From contig NZ_SLXN01000003.1 of assembly GCF_004345855.1 (NCBI RefSeq), positions 310,001 to 374,000 of the forward strand: a DNA stretch of 64,000 nucleotides, read 5' to 3'. Below are positions 52,823 through 60,647 of this stretch, piece by piece. Both the position numbers and the translations under genes were made by a program. The stretch comes from Sphingomonas sp. BK235. Lineage in GTDB: Bacteria > Pseudomonadota > Alphaproteobacteria > Sphingomonadales > Sphingomonadaceae. Position 1 is the stretch's first letter. Every line of letters starts with the position of its first letter. Below the pieces are notes generated by a model. It made no database searches and was not told the DNA's origin. It was given only the letters and a program-made list of their open reading frames with translations.

Positions 52823-54870
52823 GCCGCCTCTCCCCCGGCACCCTCGAGCAGGCCGTGGCGCGCCAGCATCGCCGCCGGGTCCGGATCACGCCCGCGGAAG
52901 GCGCGGAAGCTCTCCGCCGCGGGCCGCGTCGCGCCGCGCGCGAGCACCTCCTCGCGCAGCGCGGTGCCGGTGGCGCGATCGATCAGCCCGTTCTCCGCGA
53001 ACTTGCCGAAGCCGTCCGCGGCCAGCACCTCGGCCCAGAGATAGCTGTAATAGCCCGAGGCATAGCCGCCCGCGAAGATATGCGCGAAGCCGTGCGGGAA
53101 GCGGTGCCATTCGGGCGGGCGGATCACCGCCACCTCGTCGCGCACCGCCTCGATCACCTCCATCGGGTCGCTGCCGAGCGTGCCGAGGTGGAGCAGCAGG
53201 TCGAACAAAGCGAACTCGAGCTGGCGGACGATGAACAGCCCCGACTGGAAGCGCCGCGCCGCGACCATCTTCTCGAACAACTCGGGCGGCAGCGGCGCGC
53301 CCGTCGCGTGATGCCCCGACATGCCGGTGAGGACGTCACGGTCCCAGGCGAAATCCTCCATCAGCTGGCTCGGCAGCTCGACCGCGTCCCACTCGAACCC
53401 GCTCGTCCCCGCGATCGAGGGGCGGTCGACGCGCGTGAACAGATGGTGGAGGCAGTGGCCGGTCTCGTGCAGCAGCGTCACCACGTCATTGTGGCTCAGC
53501 AGCGACGGCGCGTCGGGGCTCTTCGGCGCGAAGTTGCAGACGAGATAGGCGACGGGCACGCGGACAGTGTTGCCGTCGCGCAGCCGCGGGCGCGCCTGCG
53601 CCATCCACGCGCCGCCGCGCTTGCCCGGGCGCGCGTGGAGATCGAGGTACAGGCCCGCGAAGGTCTCGCCCGAATCGTCGACCACGTCGTAATAGGTCGC
53701 GTCCTCATGATAGGTGGCGACGTCGTCGCGCGCGACCAGCCTCAGCCCGAACAGCCGCGCCAGCAGCGCCTGCCAGCCCGCGGTGACGCGCTCGACCGGG
53801 AAATAACCGCGCACCTCCTGCTCGTCGACCGCGTAGCGCGCCTGGCGCAGCCGGTTGGCGGCGAAACCCGTGTCCCACGGCTCCAGCCGGTCGAGCCCGA
53901 GCGTGTCGCGCGCGAACGCCTCCAGCGCGTCGCGATCGCGCTGCGCGGCGGGGCGCGCGCGCCGCGCGAGGTCGCGCAGGAAGGTCAGCACCTCGCCCGC
54001 ATTGGGCGCCATCTTGGTGGCGAGCGACCATTCGACCGGATCGGCGAAGCCGAGCAGCCCCGCCGCCTCGCGGCGCAGCGCGAGGATGCGCGCGATCCGC
54101 GGGCCGTTGTCGAACTCGCCGGCATTCGGCCCCTGGTCGGACGCGCGCGTGCCATAAGCGCGGTAGACCGCCTCGCGCAGGTCGCGGTCCTCGGCGAAGG
54201 TCAGCACCGCGGTGACGCTCGGCTGCTGCAGCGTGACGAGCCAGCCGTCCTGCCCCTTGGCTTTGGCAGCCGCGGCGAACATCGCCTTGTCCGCGTCGGA
54301 CAGGCCGGCGAGCCGCGCCTCGTCGGTGATCGGGAGGGTCCAGGCGTCGGTGGCGTCGAGCAGCGCGCTGCCGAACTCGGTCGACAGCGTGGACAGCTCG
54401 ACCGAGATCGCGGCGAAGCGCTCGCGCGCGGCCGGCTCCAGCGCCACGCCGGAGAGGCGGAAGTCGCGCACCGCATGTTCCACCGCGACGCGATCCTGCC
54501 GCGGCAGCGCGGCGAAGGCGGGCGAGGCCTCCAGCGCGGTGAGCACCTCGAACAGGTCGCGGTCCTGCGCGACCTTCATGCTGTGCGCGACCAGCTTCTC
54601 CTGCCCGGCGGCGTGCGCGGCGCGCAGTTCGGGCGTGTCGGCGACGCCGCGCAGGTGCGACACCGCCGACCACAAAGCGTCGATGGCCGCCTCGGCGCGC
54701 TCCAGCGGCAGCCAGGCGCCAGCGAAGTCGGTCGGGCGCTCGCGCGTGACGGTGGCGACCGCCTCGGCGTGGCGCGCGATCGCGGCGTCGAGCGCGGTGG
54801 CGATGGTGTCGGGGGTCAGCGCGGCGTAATCGGGCAGCGCGATCGGGTCGAGCAGGTCGGTGTCGGTCAT
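52819..54870 (-). CDS. M3 family oligopeptidase (oligopeptidase A/Dcp-like)
   Basis: The 683-residue zinc peptidase has HETGH at 468-472 and the third ligand in GFEWDAVELPSQLMEDF. It also has FAPKSPDAPSLLSHNDVVTLLHE and HIFAGGYASGYYSYLWAEVLAADGF. M3 enzymes cut short peptides in the cytoplasm; there is no signal sequence. The ATG at 54870 is preferred to the adjacent GTG. The asparaginase-like gene follows with a 4-nt overlap. Confidence 0.95.
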   Translation of the reverse strand: MTDTDLLDPIALPDYAALTPDTIATALDAAIARHAEAVATVTRERPTDFAGAWLPLERAEAAIDALWSAVSHLRGVADTPELRAAHAAGQEKLVAHSMKVAQDRDLFEVLTALEASPAFAALPRQDRVAVEHAVRDFRLSGVALEPAARERFAAISVELSTLSTEFGSALLDATDAWTLPITDEARLAGLSDADKAMFAAAAKAKGQDGWLVTLQQPSVTAVLTFAEDRDLREAVYRAYGTRASDQGPNAGEFDNGPRIARILALRREAAGLLGFADPVEWSLATKMAPNAGEVLTFLRDLARRARPAAQRDRDALEAFARDTLGLDRLEPWDTGFAANRLRQARYAVDEQEVRGYFPVERVTAGWQALLARLFGLRLVARDDVATYHEDATYYDVVDDSGETFAGLYLDLHARPGKRGGAWMAQARPRLRDGNTVRVPVAYLVCNFAPKSPDAPSLLSHNDVVTLLHETGHCLHHLFTRVDRPSIAGTSGFEWDAVELPSQLMEDFAWDRDVLTGMSGHHATGAPLPPELFEKMVAARRFQSGLFIVRQLEFALFDLLLHLGTLGSDPMEVIEAVRDEVAVIRPPEWHRFPHGFAHIFAGGYASGYYSYLWAEVLAADGFGKFAENGLIDRATGTALREEVLARGATRPAAESFRAFRGRDPDPAAMLARHGLLEGAGGEAA

Positions 54871-54968
54871 CACGCGCGATGATAGGGAGCCGCGGCGCGG
54901 CTTGCCAGTGGGCGCGCGGCGGATCGGGCCGCCGCGCCGCCGTCCGGCCTCCCGCTTTGGCGGGCCGT

Positions 54969-54988
54969 GCTCCTGCGCACGCAGGAGC
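54969..54988. repeat. TCCTGCG palindrome (second repeat family, copy 3)
   Basis: GCTCCTGCG and CGCAGGAGC flank CA in the gap between the divergent 5' end of the peptidase and the 3' end of the PepSY gene. It is close to the unit at 42671. Confidence 0.6.
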
Positions 54989-55012
54989 AGCGGCGATATG
55001 CGACGCGTTCGC

Positions 55013-56296
55013 CTATACCGCCGCCGCTACCGCGCGCCCGCGCCGCCGTCCGGCCCATCGCCACGCCGCCTGCCCGGCGAGTGCCGCCACCATCGTCAGC
55101 CCGGTCAGCGGGAAGAGCAGCCCCGCGACGCCCATGATCGCGACCAGCCCCGCGCCGCTCTGCCCCGGCGGCGCACCCACGCGCCCGCGCGGCCGACGCT
55201 TCCACCACATCACCGGCGCGGTGACGCACAGCAGCGCGAGCGCCACGCAGGCGGCCAGCATCACCAGGCGGTTGGCTTCGCCATATTGCTTGCCCTGATG
55301 CACCGCCGCGCTCCACTCGATCGCGCGCGCGGCGGCGCCGAAATCGTCGAAGCGCGCATCCTGCAGCACGCGCCCGTCGCGCGCGTCGACGTAGATCACG
55401 TGCGCCGCCTGCGCCGGGCCGAGATTGGCGCTGACCAGCCAGGGCGCGCCGGGCGCTGCCGGCCAGCTCAGCGTATAGTCGCGCGTCACGCCGCGCCGCG
55501 CCGCCGCGGCGAGCGCGCGGTCGGGCGCGATCGCGGGGGCGCCACCGTGCGGCATCGGCGCCTGCTGGAGCGACCAGGGCAGGTCGTGCGCGGCATGCGC
55601 GAGCGCGGGCGCGACCGGCGCCGCCGGTCGACCCCAGCCCGCCCCCGCCACGCCGGCCTGGACGGTCTTGCCCCATACCGCGCTCCACGGCAGGCCGCTG
55701 AGCGAGAGGAACAGGATCACCGCCCCGGCCACCAGCCCGGTCGAGGCGTGGAGGTCGCGCCAGAACAAGCGCTTGCCGGGTGAACCCCGGACGCCGATCG
55801 CGGGCGCGCGGCCGCGCCGCCACCACAGGTACAGCCCGCTCAGTACCAGCACGATCGACCAGCCCGCGGCGATCTCGATCAGCCAATTGCCGACCCAGCC
55901 CGTGAGCGCGAGGCTGTGCAGATGCTTCACCGTCTGCATCACCCCGCCCGGCGACGTGGTGCCAGCGATCCGCGCGTCATGCGGGTCGACGAACGCCATC
56001 CGCCGCTCGCCATCGGGCAGCGCGAACGTGACGCGCCACGCCTCGTCGGCGCTGGCCGGACGGCTGAGCTGGACGACGCTGCCGCCGGTCTGGCGCGCCA
56101 CCCGGGTCGCCAGCGTCGCGACCGGCAGAGTCGCGCCGTGTGCCGGCGCGCGCAGCCACTCGCCGTAGACGACGCGTTCCAGCTCGGGCTTGTAGAGGTA
56201 GAGCGATCCGGTCACCGCCAGCCACAGCAGGAACGGCAGCACCAGCAGCCCGGCGAAGAAATGCCAGCGCCATACCGCGCGATACAGGTCTGCCAT
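55013..56296 (-). CDS. PepSY-associated transmembrane protein
   Basis: The 427-residue protein has four membrane segments and the PepSY_TM pattern: WRWHFFAGLLVLPFLLWLAVTGSLYLYKPE, the second HLHSLALTGWVGNWLIEIAAGWSIVLVLSGLYLWW, FWRDLHASTGL and the C-terminal MLAACVALALLCVTAPVMWW. His residues in HFF, HLHS and DLHAS may bind haem. Relatives accompany TonB receptors and act in iron or copper reduction at the membrane. The upstream DUF2946-like gene supports a metal role. No TonB receptor gene is present. Confidence 0.88.
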   Translation of the reverse strand: MADLYRAVWRWHFFAGLLVLPFLLWLAVTGSLYLYKPELERVVYGEWLRAPAHGATLPVATLATRVARQTGGSVVQLSRPASADEAWRVTFALPDGERRMAFVDPHDARIAGTTSPGGVMQTVKHLHSLALTGWVGNWLIEIAAGWSIVLVLSGLYLWWRRGRAPAIGVRGSPGKRLFWRDLHASTGLVAGAVILFLSLSGLPWSAVWGKTVQAGVAGAGWGRPAAPVAPALAHAAHDLPWSLQQAPMPHGGAPAIAPDRALAAAARRGVTRDYTLSWPAAPGAPWLVSANLGPAQAAHVIYVDARDGRVLQDARFDDFGAAARAIEWSAAVHQGKQYGEANRLVMLAACVALALLCVTAPVMWWKRRPRGRVGAPPGQSGAGLVAIMGVAGLLFPLTGLTMVAALAGQAAWRWAGRRRGRAVAAAV

Positions 56297-56528
56297 CGTC
56301 ACCGCTCCGCTCGCTGGAGGGGCGACGTACCTCGGATATGGTTAACAAGGCGCTCACTCGATCGAGCGCGGTAGAGACAGGCGATCATGCGACGTTCTCC
56401 GGTCGCGCGCTACTCGCCGTGACCCGCCGTCGCGCGTCGCCTTCTCGAGGAGCGGGCGGGGCGGGAGGGCGGTCTGGGGAAGCGCGGCGCGCGCGGGCGG
56501 TGGACCGCCGACGCGTGCCGGCGGCAGC

Positions 56529-56933
56529 TCAGCGTGCCGTGAGAGCGGGCGGTGCGCGCAGCGGCGGCCGCCAGCGCGGCGGCGCCCGCAGCGCGCGCGC
56601 GGCCGGACGGGGCGGCGCGGCCGCGATCGCGCGCAGCGGCGCGGCGGCCAACAGCGCCACCGCGAGCGCGACCAGCACCGGCGCGGCGAGCGCGGCGAAG
56701 GCGCAGGGCTGATCCGCCGCCTGATGCGGCGCCGGTGAGTCGCGATGCGCGTGATGACCGCGATGCGCCTCCGCCGCGGCGGGCGCGACGCCGGGGCAGG
56801 CGATCAGCGCGGCACTTTGTTCGGCGCTGACCATGAACCCCGCCGGCACCAGCAGCCGGGTCGCGAGCACCATCGCCACCAGCACCAGGGCCAGTCGGGG
56901 CGAGCGGGTGAGGAGCCGGCGGAGCAGCGTCAC
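56529..56933 (-). CDS. DUF2946-like small membrane protein
   Basis: The ~134-residue protein starts VTLLRRLLTRSPRLALVLVAMVLATRLLVPAGFM at a GTG. It has ACPG, a His-rich stretch (HRGHHAHRDSPAPHQ) and CAFAALAAPVLVALAVALL. This is the DUF2946 arrangement of a first helix, a Cys/His metal-like loop and a second helix. Such proteins are found with TonB or copper-resistance genes. It reads toward the PepSY gene 232 bp away. The extreme Arg/Ala/Pro C-terminus may be a composition artefact. Confidence 0.65.
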   Translation of the reverse strand: MTLLRRLLTRSPRLALVLVAMVLATRLLVPAGFMVSAEQSAALIACPGVAPAAAEAHRGHHAHRDSPAPHQAADQPCAFAALAAPVLVALAVALLAAAPLRAIAAAPPRPAARALRAPPRWRPPLRAPPALTAR

Positions 56934-56978
56934 GCCGCCGGGCCTAGGCGCGCGGTGCGGCGGGCGCAACGCCTCGGA

Positions 56979-58715
56979 TCAGCGCGGCGCGATCGCCACC
57001 TTGCCCTCGCGCCGCGGATCGAACCCGCCGTCGAGCCGGCCGTCGCGCACGATGATGCCGTGCAGCCCCGAATCCTCTCCCTGGCCCGGGCGCACCACCA
57101 CGCCACGCGCCGCCAGCCCGTCGCGGACGGCGGGGGAGAGCTTGTCCGCCTCGCCCTGGAAGGAGTCGCCGCGCGCGATCAGATTGGGCAGTGCCAGCGC
57201 CTGCTGCATCGGCAATCCCCAGTCGACCGCGCCGACCACCGCCTTGCCGACATAAGCGAGGATCGCATTGCCCCCGGCCGAGCCGACCGCTCCGGCGAAG
57301 CGGCGCTGACGGTCGAGCAGGATCAGCGGGGTCATCGACGAGCGCGGTCGCTTCCCCGCGGCGACCGCATTGGCGGCGGCCTGACCGTCGGCGTCGCGCG
57401 GGGTGAAGGAGAAATCGGTCATCTGATTGTTGAGGAAGAAACCGTCGACCATCCGCCCCGAACCGAAGATCGATTCGACCGTGGTCGTCATCGACACGAC
57501 GTTGCCGCGCGAGTCGCCGACGACGAAATGCGACGTACCGGTCGGCTCGAGCGTGCGGTCGGCGCCACGGTGAGATGCGCCGGCGGGGACTCCCGGCCGC
57601 GGCGCGGGGCCGGCGCGCTCGCCGATCAGCCGCGCGCGCCGGTCGAGATAATCGGGCGCGAGCAGTCCCGCGACAGGTACGTCGACGAAGGCGGGATCGC
57701 CGACATAGCGATCCCGATCGGCGTACATCAGCCGGCTCGCTTCCGCGAACGCATACCAGCCGCGCGGGTCGTCGGCGCCGTGGCGCGCGACGTCGGTGCG
57801 CTCCAGCAGCCCGAGCAGCTCGAGCAGCCCGACCCCGCTGGCGGGCGGCGGCGGCGCGCAGACCAGCAGCACGCGATAGGGCGCGCACAGCGGCTCGCGC
57901 ACCACGGGACGGTAGGCGGCGAGATCCGCGAGCGTCATGCTGCTGGCGAGCGGGCCCTGATGCACGCGCGCGACGATGCGGCGCGCGGTCTCACCGGTGT
58001 AGAGCGCGTCGGCACCCTGAGCGGCGAGGCGATCGAGGAAGCCGGCATAGGCCGGATTGCGCAGCCGGTCGCCGGGGCGCAGCAGCCCGCCGCCCGGCCG
58101 CGCGAAATAGGCGAGCACGTCGGGCGCGCTCGACTCGGGGAAGCGACCGCTCGCGAGGAAGCGGCCGAGCCGCGGCGAGACGAGAAAGCCGTCGCGCGCG
58201 GTGCGCCGCGCGTCGCCGAACAGCTCACGCCAGGCGAGCCGGCCGTGGCGTCGATGCGCCTCGGCGAGCATCCGCACCGCGCCCGGCACCCCGGTGGCAC
58301 GCCCGCTCAGCACCGCGGTGGCGAACGGCAGCGCGCGCCCGCCGTCGTCGAGGAACATGTCGGGCGTGGCGCCCGCCGGGGCGGTCTCGCGGCCGTCATA
58401 GACGGTGACCTTGGTCGAGGCGCCGTCGTAATAGGTCATGAAGGCGCCGCCGCCGACGCCGGAGCTCTGCGGCTCGACCAGCGACAGCATCGCCTGCACC
58501 GCGATGGCGGCGTCGACCGCCGAGCCGCCGCGGCGCAGCACCGCCATGCCCGCGTCGGTGGCGAGCGGGTTGGCGGCGACGACGAACGCCTGCGCGGCGG
58601 GCGCGGGCGCGCCGCGCGGCGGCGGCGCGTCCGGCGCGGGCGTCGCGCAGGCGCCGAGCAGCAGCGTGAGGCCGAGCCCCGCCGTGCGCCAAAGTCCACG
58701 AGCGCGCGCTGCCAT
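56979..58715 (-). CDS. ggt: Gamma-glutamyltransferase (probable lipoprotein)
   Basis: The 578-residue protein has a lipoprotein-type signal with LLGAC near residue 20, then the GGT fold. AANPLATDAGMAVLRRGGSAVDAAIA is N-terminal. The catalytic Thr is ~394 in TGTSHFVVGDSRGNVVSMT, where autocleavage should occur, and SSMTPLILL and GSAGGNAILAY follow. It hydrolyses or transfers gamma-glutamyl groups of glutathione in the periplasm. The start at 58715 has AGGAGGAC upstream; longer frames run into DUF1476. Confidence 0.93.
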   Translation of the reverse strand: MAARARGLWRTAGLGLTLLLGACATPAPDAPPPRGAPAPAAQAFVVAANPLATDAGMAVLRRGGSAVDAAIAVQAMLSLVEPQSSGVGGGAFMTYYDGASTKVTVYDGRETAPAGATPDMFLDDGGRALPFATAVLSGRATGVPGAVRMLAEAHRRHGRLAWRELFGDARRTARDGFLVSPRLGRFLASGRFPESSAPDVLAYFARPGGGLLRPGDRLRNPAYAGFLDRLAAQGADALYTGETARRIVARVHQGPLASSMTLADLAAYRPVVREPLCAPYRVLLVCAPPPPASGVGLLELLGLLERTDVARHGADDPRGWYAFAEASRLMYADRDRYVGDPAFVDVPVAGLLAPDYLDRRARLIGERAGPAPRPGVPAGASHRGADRTLEPTGTSHFVVGDSRGNVVSMTTTVESIFGSGRMVDGFFLNNQMTDFSFTPRDADGQAAANAVAAGKRPRSSMTPLILLDRQRRFAGAVGSAGGNAILAYVGKAVVGAVDWGLPMQQALALPNLIARGDSFQGEADKLSPAVRDGLAARGVVVRPGQGEDSGLHGIIVRDGRLDGGFDPRREGKVAIAPR

Positions 58716-58845
58716 ATGTCCTCCTCGGCTGCCGGATGCGGCGGCGGATAGCGGGCTGCCGCGGCAGAATCCACCTCGGCCGCGCGCCCGTTGCGCCGCG
58801 GCATCGCGCGCTCTATCCGGGTCGGATGCTAGGCGGGAAGAGATC

Positions 58846-59169
58846 ATGACCAGCTTCGAGGACCGGCAACGTGCGTTCGAGGCCAAGTTCGCGCGCGACG
58901 AGGAAGTCGCCTTCCGCATCGTCGCGCGCCGCAACCGCCTCGTCGGGCAATGGGCCGCCGAGTTGATGCAGCTCACCCCCGCCGAGACCGACGCTTATGC
59001 CAAGGCGGTCGTCCAGGCCGACTTCGAGGAGGCCGGCGACGAGGACGTGGTGCGCAAGGTGTACGGCGATCTCACCGCCGCCAACGTCGACATCGACGAG
59101 GCGGTCGTCCGCCGCGCGCTGGAAGAGAAGACGATCGAGGCGCGGCGCCAGCTGCTGCAGTCGGAGTAA
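58846..59169 (+). CDS. DUF1476 protein (F1-ATPase zeta inhibitor)
   Basis: The 107-residue helical protein MTSFEDRQRAFEAKFARDEEVAFRIVARRNRLVGQWAAELMQLT matches DUF1476, the zeta inhibitor of alphaproteobacterial F1-ATPase. Its N-terminal segment plugs the catalytic interface and stops ATP hydrolysis. It is divergent from ggt and 5 nt before the BolA gene. Confidence 0.92.
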   Translation: MTSFEDRQRAFEAKFARDEEVAFRIVARRNRLVGQWAAELMQLTPAETDAYAKAVVQADFEEAGDEDVVRKVYGDLTAANVDIDEAVVRRALEEKTIEARRQLLQSE

Positions 59170-59174
59170 GCGCG

Positions 59175-59408
59175 ATGCCGATGGAAGGAAACGAGATCGC
59201 CGCGCTGATCAAGGCCGGTATCCCCGACGCCGAGGTGGAGATGACCGATCTGGCGGGCGACGGCGATCATTGGGCCGCGCGCGTGGTCGCGCCGTCCTTC
59301 GCCGGCATGCCGCGGGTGAAGCAGCATCAGGCGGTCTATGCCGCGCTGGGCGGGCGGATGGGGGGCGTGCTCCACGCCTTGCAGTTGACCACCGCCGTCC
59401 CGAAGTAG
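59175..59408 (+). CDS. bolA: BolA family protein
   Basis: The 77-residue protein has the class II KH-like pattern with EVEMTDLAGDGDHWAARVVAPSFAGMPRVKQHQAVYAALGGRM. The conserved His in VKQHQAVY and the loop around GDGDH suit [2Fe-2S] sharing with a monothiol glutaredoxin, which is the next gene. The IbaG/BolA2-type loop (DGDHW) is more likely than classic BolA. The pair acts in Fe-S trafficking. Confidence 0.93.
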   Translation: MPMEGNEIAALIKAGIPDAEVEMTDLAGDGDHWAARVVAPSFAGMPRVKQHQAVYAALGGRMGGVLHALQLTTAVPK

Positions 59409-59432
59409 GCGCGGTACAAGAGGGTTGAAGCG

Positions 59433-59771
59433 ATGACCGACGACACGAACGCCCGCATCGACGCGGTGGTGAAGAACAATCCGGTGGTGCTGTTCATGAA
59501 GGGCACGCCGCTGTTCCCGCAATGCGGCTTCTCCAGCCGCGCGGTGGCGATCCTGGAGCGGCTCGGCGTCGCGTTCGAGAGCGTCGACGTGTTGCAGGAC
59601 CAGGCGATCCGCCAGGGGATCAAGGGCTATTCGGACTGGCCGACGATCCCGCAGCTCTATGTCGGCGGCGAGTTCGTCGGCGGGTCGGACATCATGATGG
59701 AGATGTACGAGAGCGGCGAGCTGGCCGATCTGTTCCAGACCGCCGGCGCGGCCCCCGCCGCGGCCAAGTGA
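59433..59771 (+). CDS. grxD: Monothiol glutaredoxin (Grx4 type)
   Basis: The 112-residue protein has CGFS at 31-34, KGTP, WPTIPQLYVGGEFVGGSDIMMEMYESGEL. These are the ligands for a glutathione-bound [2Fe-2S] cluster. It lies 24 nt after the BolA gene; the two probably form the heterodimer. Confidence 0.97.
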   Translation: MTDDTNARIDAVVKNNPVVLFMKGTPLFPQCGFSSRAVAILERLGVAFESVDVLQDQAIRQGIKGYSDWPTIPQLYVGGEFVGGSDIMMEMYESGELADLFQTAGAAPAAAK

Positions 59772-60224
59772 GCTGATCGCGGCGACGCGCGGCGGGTCGG
59801 CACATGCGGGCCGGGCCCGTTCGCGTCGCCGGCTCGCACGCGCTCGTCCTGACGGCGATAGGCGCCGTGGGGCGAACCTGCCGTGCAGCGTGCCCCACAC
59901 GCCCATTGCACCCTAACTTCCGATGATCCGCGGGCGAGCTCATCGCGTGTCACGCCGATCGCTCTCGTCATCCCGGCCTTGAGCCGGGATCCATCGCCCC
60001 GCGAGCGCGACGCTTGGGTCACCATAGATCCCGGCTCAAGGCCGGGATGACGGTGATGACTAGGGTGACGGCCGCGAGAGGGATCGCGGCAGTGAACGCG
60101 ACCCCCGGCGCGAGGGTCGCTGCCTTCCACCAACGTGCCACAATCGAAAGGCTGAAGGTCACGAGCCGCGCGTCGCCTCACCCCCTTGTAAGGAAAACCG
60201 AGAGCCCACCACCTCACCACGATT
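59772..60224. other. Spacer between grxD and the BlaI-type regulator
   Basis: The stretch holds no convincing gene. It contains repeat copy 7 (59967-60051) and ends at the operators. No terminator with a T-run was found for the bolA-grxD unit. Confidence 0.6.
59967..60051. repeat. Paired 27-bp palindromic repeat (copy 7)
   Basis: The arms 59967-59993 and 60025-60051 have ATCCCGG/CCGGGAT stems. The spacer is only 31 bp, about 10 shorter than in other copies, and the second arm has TAG in place of TGG. Confidence 0.85.
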
Positions 60225-60264
60225 GACTACACGCGTAATCGTCGGCATGATTACACCTGTAGTC
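60223..60264 (+). promoter_or_regulatory. Promoter with two BlaI/CopY-type operators
   Basis: TTGACT (60223-60228), a 17-bp spacer and CATGAT (60246-60251) form a promoter. Operator 1 (60225-60240, GACTACACGCGTAATC) and operator 2 (60249-60264, GATTACACCTGTAGTC) overlap the -35 and -10. Operator 2 holds a perfect TACA-N2-TGTA, the BlaI/MecI/CopY core. Operator 1 is its inverted near-copy, with centres 24 bp apart. Confidence 0.8.
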
Positions 60265-60278
60265 GATAGGAGTGAGTC

Positions 60279-60647
60279 GTGCCCGAGCGGATCAGCGATG
60301 CCGAGCATGCGGTGATGGAGGTGCTGTGGGACGAGAGCCCGCTCACCGCACAGGACGTGGCCGAGCGCGTCGACCCCGCGCGGGGCTGGAGCGCCGCGAC
60401 CGTCAAGACCCTGCTCGGCCGTCTGCTCACCAAGGAAGCGGTGCGCCACGAGGTCGACGGCCGCCGCTACCTCTACAGCCCCGCGGTGCGCCGCGAGGAT
60501 TATGTCGCCGGTGAGTCGCGCCGCCTGATCGACCGGCTGTTCGGCGGACGGCTGACCCCGCTGGTGGCGCATCTCGCCGAGCGCGACGCGCTGACCGAGC
60601 AGGATATCACCGAGATCGAGGCGCTCTTGCGGGAGTTGAAGCAATGA
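60279..60647 (+). CDS. BlaI/MecI/CopY family repressor
   Basis: The 122-residue protein starts with GTG and has the winged-helix pattern ISDAEHAVMEVLWDESPLTAQDVAERV and WSAATVKTLLGRLLTKEAVRHEVDGRRYLYSP. A C-terminal dimerisation helix (EQDITEIEALLRELKQ) follows. It should bind the twin operators just upstream and so autoregulate. It overlaps the BlaR1-like gene by 4 nt (ATGA). I see no known beta-lactamase target in this operon. Confidence 0.93.
   Translation: MPERISDAEHAVMEVLWDESPLTAQDVAERVDPARGWSAATVKTLLGRLLTKEAVRHEVDGRRYLYSPAVRREDYVAGESRRLIDRLFGGRLTPLVAHLAERDALTEQDITEIEALLRELKQ

Noticed and set aside
52855..54882. Long plus-strand open frame opposite the M3 peptidase
   Set aside because: Arg/Glu/Ala/His-rich shadow; the M3 peptidase is intact on the other strand.
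56745..58751. Long plus-strand open frame opposite gamma-glutamyltransferase
   Set aside because: Low-complexity shadow with no motif.
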